Source: Arcuatula senhousia (taxonomy: Eukaryota; Mollusca; Bivalvia; Mytilida; Mytilidae). From it: a stretch of DNA of 64,000 nucleotides. The notes under the pieces were generated by a model. It was not told where the DNA came from, ran no database searches, and saw nothing but the letters and a program-made list of their open reading frames with translations. Every line of letters begins with the position of its first letter. The first letter of the stretch is position 1. The DNA lies in the NCBI GenBank assembly GCA_963971305.1, contig OZ020304.1:19636103-19700102 (forward strand). Direction: 5' to 3'. Below are positions 57,180-64,000 of this stretch, in pieces. A program made the position numbers and the translations under genes.

Positions 57180-59037
57180 AAGGATATAAATGTCTCAAGT
57201 TATCAAGAATATATCTATATCTATTTCTCTGAGTTGTTAAGAAGTACACTGTGAAGTATTTCTATATCAGGTTTATTGGAAACAGTTTGACCTATTTATT
57301 GCATAAACAATACAAATAGGTAGGAAGACCAAAAATAATAGTAATATACAAAATGGTTTATGACTACTCCTTAAAACAAGGTTTGGGTCCATAACATGAA
57401 AATATGTACTTTGTAAATGGTAGGTTTACAATTATGAAGGAGGGATATTCATTACTGTTTTTGATTTTTTTTTACTATAATATAATGGGTGTAAAATGTA
57501 AAAACTGGCATATTTGATTATCAATTTTCTTAGTCAAATAGTAAATTTGTTTTAGAGACCTTGAGTTGAATGACAGAAATGTTCAACCAATACACAGACA
57601 CCCTTTCTTTACTCATTCACCAATTCACTCTTCCATCTTCTAGATATTAAGATTGGTTACTGAGATCTTAAAATTAAATATGATTTTTAAGACTATATCA
57701 ATGAGGAAGTGTATTTTTGAAATTTTATAAAGAAAACAAAAACAACAATACCTAAAGTGTTGCAATGTGTTGAATAAATGTCATGGTGTATGTATATCTT
57801 ACATTAAAATAACTTCTAGACTTGTTGCATATATTTTTGAATTTCCCATGTCCAACTTCAAAATTATATTCTAATTGAATCAGCCCTAGAATTATCTTTT
57901 AAATTTTTAAGGAAAATAAAATGTACTAAGAATATTGCTGATTTCATAATAAAGAGATACTCAATTTTACAATCTTTTCTTATGGTTATATTTTTTGTTT
58001 AGAGAAGGGAGTTGTTTTCTTCATTATATCAATTTTATCTAAAATTAAAACTCACTTGAAAAGAAAAATTGAATGCATTTTCAGATAATTAGTACCATGA
58101 ACAAAATCTATATTACATGAATAAATAATCTATTGCACTTATGTTAGAAACCAGACAGTTTTTCAATTCAACTGTTTTGAGTACATGAATTGAAAAAAAG
58201 TTCTTCAAGCAAGAGAAGAAATGAATATAATTATTACATAATATTTTTTTTTATCGCATTCAGTTTGTTGTTAGTTACAGAAATCCACACATTTATGTTT
58301 CTATTAGGATTAGCATATTAGCATAGAGGATCTTTAAAATATTTATAGCTTAGAAATTAAACAATGACCCCTCCAGCTCCATAATGGTTTTCTAATTATA
58401 TTTTGGCTCACTGGGAAATGGTATCAAAGTCAATATGATTGAGATATGGAATGTAATGATCAATTTAAAACAGAATTATAGATTTTCATTTCATCACCAA
58501 GAATGAAAATATCAATCCAGTAACAGTGCCACTAGATTATTGTTAAGATTCAGGAAGTAAAACAAACATCAATATAAGCTGTTTTGCACTACTTAACATT
58601 GTTATGTCACATTGTTAGAAACTAGTCATCATTTTCCATCTCAGCCAAGTTCACTGATATAGATTTTAGCTTCTCAAACAAAAGATTTATTTTGAATATA
58701 TTAAATGAACAATTCTTATCTGTAAAACTTTTAATTGCTCAAATTAATGTTCAATCTAAAGTAGATGGAATCTCTGTTAGATCTTGCTTTTTTTACGAGA
58801 GCTTTTACTTTCAAAATTTAAAGTTTCAAGTGATCTGATGAATGCACCTAATGAAGGCCACATTTAAATGCTGTTCATTTTTTATTTCTCTCTTTTTAAA
58901 GATCTTTAAATTGGTCAAAAAGCTATATATCTAGACATTCAAATTTTGGAACCAGTTTTCTTTCAATTGCTAATCATTGATTTTTATTATCGACTGATAA
59001 TAAAAGGAACTTTTTATTATCGACTGATAATAAAAGG
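57180..59037. other. AT-rich DNA with a duplicated palindrome
   Basis: No gene. At 58979-59037 a 30-bp unit occurs twice in tandem; each contains TTTATTATC GACT GATAATAAA, a 9-bp-stem palindrome. It directly abuts the minimal element that follows. Confidence 0.5.
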
Positions 59038-59138
59038 AACAAGAATATGTTCCAAAGACCTAATGCCAATTCTCGCAACATTTGTGACAGACAAACAGAC
59101 CCCAACACTATATGCCCTTACTTTCATAGATCGGGCAT
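59038..59138 (+). mobile_element. 100-bp minimal derivative of the E10 family
   Basis: It has the 5' AACAAGAATATGTTCC terminus and the 3' TGCCC...GGGCA terminus with 'acactatatgccc'. Nearly everything between the ends is deleted relative to 45638-47276. Confidence 0.65.
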
Positions 59139-59836
59139 CAAAATAACTCTCAGAAAGTGAAAATCTTTTAACAATTCTATAACCATTCTAATTTGAAAGA
59201 GATTCTCTGACCCTGCCATTACACAGGAAGTAAATGAGTCAGCAACATACCTAAAAATATTGGACCCCTATCGGAAACGGCATACCAAATATTAAAAGCC
59301 TACAACTACTAGTAGATGAGAAATCTGGTTCCGAAATTTTTGTGACGAAATGACAACAGACAACCACCCCACTCCGTGTTTCAGCATAGAATAATACAAA
59401 TGATGGCTTTTTTCTTTCTGATGTCTATTGTTTTTTATTATGATTAATGGATTTAGAAATTAAAATTCCTTGGAGTAGCTATGGACTTGGATCAGTCAAT
59501 TAGAACAAATGAAAATTCGTCAATAAGAACAATTGAAAATTCAACAAGATAGTGATTAATATTCATATTTTCTCATACTTATCAAAGTGTTTAAAATTGC
59601 ACGTGGCAGTAGTAATTTCAATATCTTCATGGGAGAAACAGTAATGTTAAATATGGTAAAACAATACATTGCATCTGTCAGGAACATCTTTATGTCTAAC
59701 AAGAGGGACCAACAGGCATAATGACATTAATAAATTTAAACATATCTGTAAACTTACTTATTTTTAGGATTTTACAATTAAACCAACTGCACAGGTACTT
59801 GTTTTGCGCTTCCTGTACAATATTCAATTTATGCAT
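59139..59836. other. AT-rich spacer
   Basis: No gene. At 59700 'aacaagagggaccaacaggc' looks like another hairpin-element 5' end, but no matching 3' end was found. Confidence 0.4.
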
Positions 59837-60591
59837 CAGGGGTCGACATTAACTTTTAAATCCCCTTGTCCCGTTGGACAAGTTACAGCTAAGTTTTACT
59901 TGTCCAAAAGTACAAAGTACTTGTCCGAGTTTTTACCTAGAATGACGTAGAGGCATATATATTTAAAGGAATTTTTTTTTAAATATCAATAGAATGGACT
60001 GCACCTTAACCATATTAACAAACTTTATTTTAATTGTGTTTTCAATTTTCTATGAAGATTTAACTGTCCTCTTTTGACTACGACTCCAATACACCATAAT
60101 TACTTTCAGTTTATAGCATTATTGAACTATTTATGTAACTATAATATCCATCAACTATCTGATTGGTTAAAATTAAATGGCCATGAAGGAATGTGTGATC
60201 ATCACTTCGTAGTGCTCGGGTATCTTACTATGTATTATCGGTTATACAAGAGAAGTTTCGAAAAACTGATCTCCAATTGGATATGATATATTAAATTAAC
60301 CAATAGGAATAGGGTTTTAAATAGAATGTTCTATAATTATACTTGGGTTTTCCTTTTTGAGAAAATTTATACAAAATGGCGACTGATTAATGAAAAACGA
60401 CAACGAAAGAAGTTTCAAATCACAGTTTTTAAAGAAATTAACTTCGGAAATGACGAAACTAGGAAATCAATATAGTTATTATAAATATTTTTTCACTTGC
60501 CCGATCGGACAAGCTGGATTTAAGTTTTAGTTGTCCGACTTCGCATTTCACTTGTCCCGGGCAATCGGACAACCGTTAATGTCGAACCCTG
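59837..60591. mobile_element. 755-bp element with 17-bp inverted ends and TGCAT duplication
   Basis: CAGGGGTCGACATTAAC (59837-59853) and, reverse-complemented, CAGGGTTCGACATTAAC (60575-60591) differ at one base. TGCAT flanks both sides (59832-59836, 60592-60596). Subterminal TTGTCC/GGACAA motifs are repeated several times near both ends. No transposase frame is visible. Confidence 0.75.
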
Positions 60592-60596
60592 TGCAT

Positions 60597-63076
60597 ATTA
60601 TTTCTTTTTGAAGGTGTTTAACATCAGGAAACATGTCTGAACTTGATATCCGTGAAAATAAATACCACGCCAAAATAAGTACCTTTACAATATGAGTATA
60701 AGCCTTTTTTTCAGGAAGTTGTCTTATAATAATTTGATTGCCATTTTCAGTCATAATCTAGGAAATAATATTCCACAAACGTACTGATCTTTCCAACAAT
60801 ATAAATGCTAATTATCAAAATACTTATTAAAAGTAAATGTGAAAATGAAGACTAGAAGTTATCTTTCCTTAACTTTATCCCAAGTTACATAAAATGAAAT
60901 AAGCAAATTAATCTCTCCATTCTTTCTAAGTTACATATGAGTGCAATTGGATTTAATGCTGTTCATGTAACTCATTTAAATTCTCATATTTAGTAAATAG
61001 ATTAACAACTTTTTATAAGTTTCATAAGTATTATAACTATTCAAACTTTTAACTAGAATTCGTCATTATGAACTATATTCATTTCTTAATTTGTTGTCAA
61101 CTGAGTTCACTTAAAAATCAATTTTTCTTAATCATGCATTTATCAAGGGGCTTGCAAAAAAAGAAGGATGTCTTGAAAACAAAGTTTATATAACTGTAAT
61201 ATCTCCAAAAGATAGGCTATTGTAACCATTTTATTTGTTTTATTTAAGATGTCTGTATCTATATCAATTTGAGTACATAAATTACATATATATATTGATG
61301 AAGTGAATGGGATATTGTCAATATTTCCTTATACATATATTCTTAATTTACACATTAGTGTGTTGAGGGGGTCAAAAGTAACGCTAAAATAAAATTGTGT
61401 TGTTTAATTTTCATAAAAATTTAATTTAACATGTATTAATTGTATATGATAAATTTAACTGCTAAATCTTATCTTAAAAAAAATGTTCATTGAACATAAT
61501 GGAGTTCCAACATTTCTTATTTTGATCACTGAGAATCTTGATTATATGTATCGGACTGAAACGTAGAATTATCTCCCTTAGGTGCCATGTACCCCCTTTA
61601 AATTACATTTCTATCCATTGATTATCAAACAACGATATATTGTCAATCAAAAAATTTTGGCAGGATGTTATTTTTACTATTTTGAAAAGTAGACACTTAG
61701 CATTTAATGGATAATTTGCATTCTAAACTTCACATGTTGGGGACAGTGTAAAAGATATTTTATAACCAGAAATCAAGCTAAATGAGACATTTGTTATTTC
61801 CTTTACATTATTATGTGAATTCAAACCTAATATTATTTAACTTTAGTACTACTATAAAGACAAATATATAGATTTCAATAGAAATAGAAAAATAAGTTAC
61901 CAATTATGTACAAAAACTCTTTAATATTGGAGAATAATATCATATACCATTGTCAAAAAGGGATCAGCTGATTTTCAAGATATAATTTATACCCATGTAA
62001 ACTTTCCCTGACAAAAGTTTTCTACCCTGAAAAACAGACTCCCAGTTGCTATATATACAATTAGTAGCGTGTCCCATGGAAAGAAATACATCAAAATGAA
62101 AAGAAAACAAAATAAAACAATAAAAATCTGAAGATTTCAACAACACCATATATCTTTATATAAAATATATACAACACTATAAAAGTAAATCTTTTTTTTT
62201 TGATTTTGTCAAAGAGTGGGTAAAGAAATAGTAAATTATGCATACAAATTTAAAAATACTGAGATAAAAATCTTAAATACATATATCATAGATTTAACAA
62301 AAGTATAACAATAAAAAATGTACATCACAACAACATTACGGCCAGCATAGAGAGAGTTGTACAATGTAAAGAGCATGCTAGTTTGACCTTTCCCATAGTT
62401 TTTGATTATTTCACATGTATAACAATGATTTTTGTCTTAAAAATGCAACTACTCAATTCAATCATCGAAAGAGCGTTTGAACAAAAGTTTTTTTTAACTT
62501 ACTGTTATATTCTAAAACCAAAATGGAAACAACATTGAGTGGTCTTATAAAAAGTTTCAATATTAACAATGGAAATATAATATCTTCTTTTACAAATTGA
62601 GCTGTTTTTTTTTTTAATATATGTCTTGTCAGAAAGATTCTACATGTACATGAAGACTTCATTGAAGTAAAAATTCATAGATAACAACATCAAGAATATT
62701 TTGTATGAGACAGAAAACAGGAAAAGGTCAATTATTTACAATGTGTGCATAAATTAAAATACAATATTTTACAAAGAATTTTCTCACATGATTTTGATAA
62801 AATTTATTTCCAAGTTCCAATTGTCTTCCCAGAATAAAATTTATAGTCATATTGAAAGAAGTTTTTATTTTCCAGATTCCTAAAAATCACAATTATTTTC
62901 CCGATGGTCAGGACCAAAATCACAAGTGTACACGTTATAAAGCATTAGAGCAATATACTGAAATTTAGACCTAAAACATCTGACACATGTAAATAGCTAT
63001 CAAAAATTTCAATCAGGTGAGACAGAACATCAGAAGTCACATGACAATACAAAAATCACATGATATCAAAACAAGG
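60597..63076. other. AT-rich DNA, one possible exon
   Basis: No gene is certain. A 75-nt stretch, 60683-60757 on the minus strand, is open, follows TTTCCTAG and precedes GTACTT (encoding IMTENGNQIIIRQLPEKK and seven more residues). It could be a small exon, but it is also compatible with chance. Confidence 0.3.
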
Positions 63077-63112
63077 TCACATGACAAAACAATTTTTGTC
63101 ATGTGATTTATT
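63077..63112 (-). terminator. polyadenylation signal and hairpin after the terminal exon
   Basis: AATAAA on the minus strand (63107-63112) lies 57 nt past the stop. Immediately beyond it, TCACATGACAAAA / TTTTGTCATGTGA (63077-63089, 63094-63106) form a perfect 13-bp stem. Confidence 0.5.
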
Positions 63113-63168
63113 GCTATAGAATTGTGACAACTGATGACATAGAAAACAACAAAGTTGTGCAGTAGACA

Positions 63169-63375
63169 TTATGAAGCAGTAGTGCTATTACGTTCACCTC
63201 GAGATTTGCTAAGATTAAAAGTTTCGTTCACACCTTTCATTCCGATGTCCTGCCAGAGTTTCAGAGCTTTGTCCTTACGGAATTGTTCCCATCTGTCATC
63301 GTCTGATTCGTGTGTGATGTATCGATGTCCGACCTGCTCTTCTAGTTTGCGTAGATCACACCAAGTTTGATAATC
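63169..63375 (-). CDS. last coding exon of an unrecognised gene (partial)
   Basis: On the minus strand the frame opens after the acceptor ...TTTTATAG at 63376 and reads [17 protein letters not shown]... for 68 residues to TAA at 63169-63171. Composition is strongly protein-like: charged, with three Trp ([21 protein letters not shown]), ending ERNSTTAS. Local base composition is richer in G+C than its surroundings, and the acceptor and stop fit a 3' terminal exon (phase 0 at its start). I do not recognise the family. The rest of the gene lies beyond the right edge of the window or in unresolved exons to 64000. The complementary-strand frame over the same bases is a shadow. Confidence 0.7.
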   Translation of the reverse strand, partial: DYQTWCDLRKLEEQVGHRYITHESDDDRWEQFRKDKALKLWQDIGMKGVNETFNLSKSRGERNSTTAS

Positions 63376-64000
63376 CTATAAAATCATTGAAAAAACAAAA
63401 AATTATAAAGAAGTTAAAAATAAAATATAAATCTGAAGTTTATGCATCAATTTACTTGTAAATTACATGTTTGTTCATAATTTATTACCGGTAAATTAAA
63501 AACTTTCATTTAATTGCAAACATTAAAATGATTGAACAAAAATTAATTTTTACAATTGTGTATAATGCATCAATTTGAATTGGCAATTATATTAATTTAT
63601 ACCAACTTAAGCTTTCCAATAAGTGTTTATTACTACACTAAATATTCTAGTGAAAATGAAAGAAACCAAAAGGGTGTATTTTGGTATATATCATCTTGCA
63701 AATCATTAAGTTGTTATACTTTCTTGCATATAAGTGCAAACATTTAAACAGCAAATGTGAAGAAGTATTCTATAAACTAAATCATTAGTTTTAACTGTAT
63801 TTCAAAGAAAAAGACTAATCTTAGGGAACAATCAATTTAAGAATTTTTTACGAAATCTACGAAACAACTAGATTACTGTAGGATTTAATCTGAAATGACA
63901 AAATTCTAGTTTATGATAAGAGGTAAAAAAATTCTGAGATAGAAAGATAGATGTCAGTATAAGCAATTTCTATTCATGAATTGAACAAATCAAGGAAAGT
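63376..64000 (-). other. probable intron of the terminal-exon gene
   Basis: AT-rich, no further exon recognised before the window edge. Confidence 0.4.

Noticed and set aside
63155..63370. Plus-strand frame of 71 codons
   Set aside because: It is the shadow of the minus-strand terminal exon, whose frame has acceptor, stop and poly(A) signal.

Overview
The window looks like nuclear DNA of an animal, most likely a bivalve mollusc (mussel-like). The genes have GT-AG introns, the DNA is AT-rich, and more than half of it is layered repeats. Several repeats have the architecture described for bivalves: tandem cores, (GGACGAC)n-like runs and a terminal hairpin. No bacterial operons, rRNA genes or CRISPR arrays are present. 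I ran no database search. Family names come from motifs I can read, and species assignment is inference.

Host genes. Three paralogous claudin/PMP22-type four-helix membrane protein genes lie at 7920-10707 (+), 12496-15258 (+) and 20201-21619 (-). All have three exons with identical coding lengths for exons 1 and 2 (220 and 150 nt), both introns in phase 1, a W-GLW-C-C signature, and a Gly-rich tail ending KPSA or KPSS. They share an upstream motif ending (R)CGACCAG near a TATA-like box. The only other good host coding sequence is the last exon of an unrecognised minus-strand gene at 63169-63375.

Mobile DNA. (i) A complete-looking two-gene DNA transposon of ISL2EU/PIF-Harbinger (PHIS) type at about 40.9-45.5 kb encodes a SAP-SWIM-YqaJ nuclease (+) and a THAP-DDE transposase (-). 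The genes converge with 20 bp between stop codons and have inverted homologous 5' flanks. (ii) Two Penelope-like reverse-transcriptase ORFs lie at 25.4-26.5 and 49.5-50.6 kb. A minus-strand relic is at 18.8-19.0 kb and detached tail fragments lie elsewhere. (iii) Several families of non-coding elements have a hairpin at each end and a tandem-repeat core. They fill 0.5-5.7, 29.6-33.1, 45.6-47.3, 47.8-51.6 and 53.7-57.2 kb and are inserted into each other up to three levels deep without visible target duplications. They resemble non-autonomous Helitron/Helentron or bivalve 'pearl'-type elements, but no Rep/helicase gene is present. (iv) There are short inverted-repeat elements, some with clear target duplications (TTAA at 37.2-38.0 kb, AATTA at 36.1-38.7 kb, TGCAT at 59.8-60.6 kb), and a family starting with a GACCATTTGATTTT-like end.

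Layout: 0-5.7 kb nested hairpin elements; 5.7-21.7 kb claudin-like cluster with repeat-filled introns and spacers; 21.7-29 kb sparse AT-rich DNA with one Penelope ORF; 29-33.5 kb nested elements flanked by inverted 21-bp minisatellites; 33.5-40.8 kb sparse DNA with short transposons; 40.9-45.5 kb the two-gene transposon; 45.6-47.3 kb an element carrying about 1.2 kb of palindromic GATATC satellite; 47.8-51.6 kb a composite element split by a Penelope copy; 52.4-57.2 kb more short and hairpin elements; 57.2-64 kb AT-rich DNA ending in the 3' part of a host gene.
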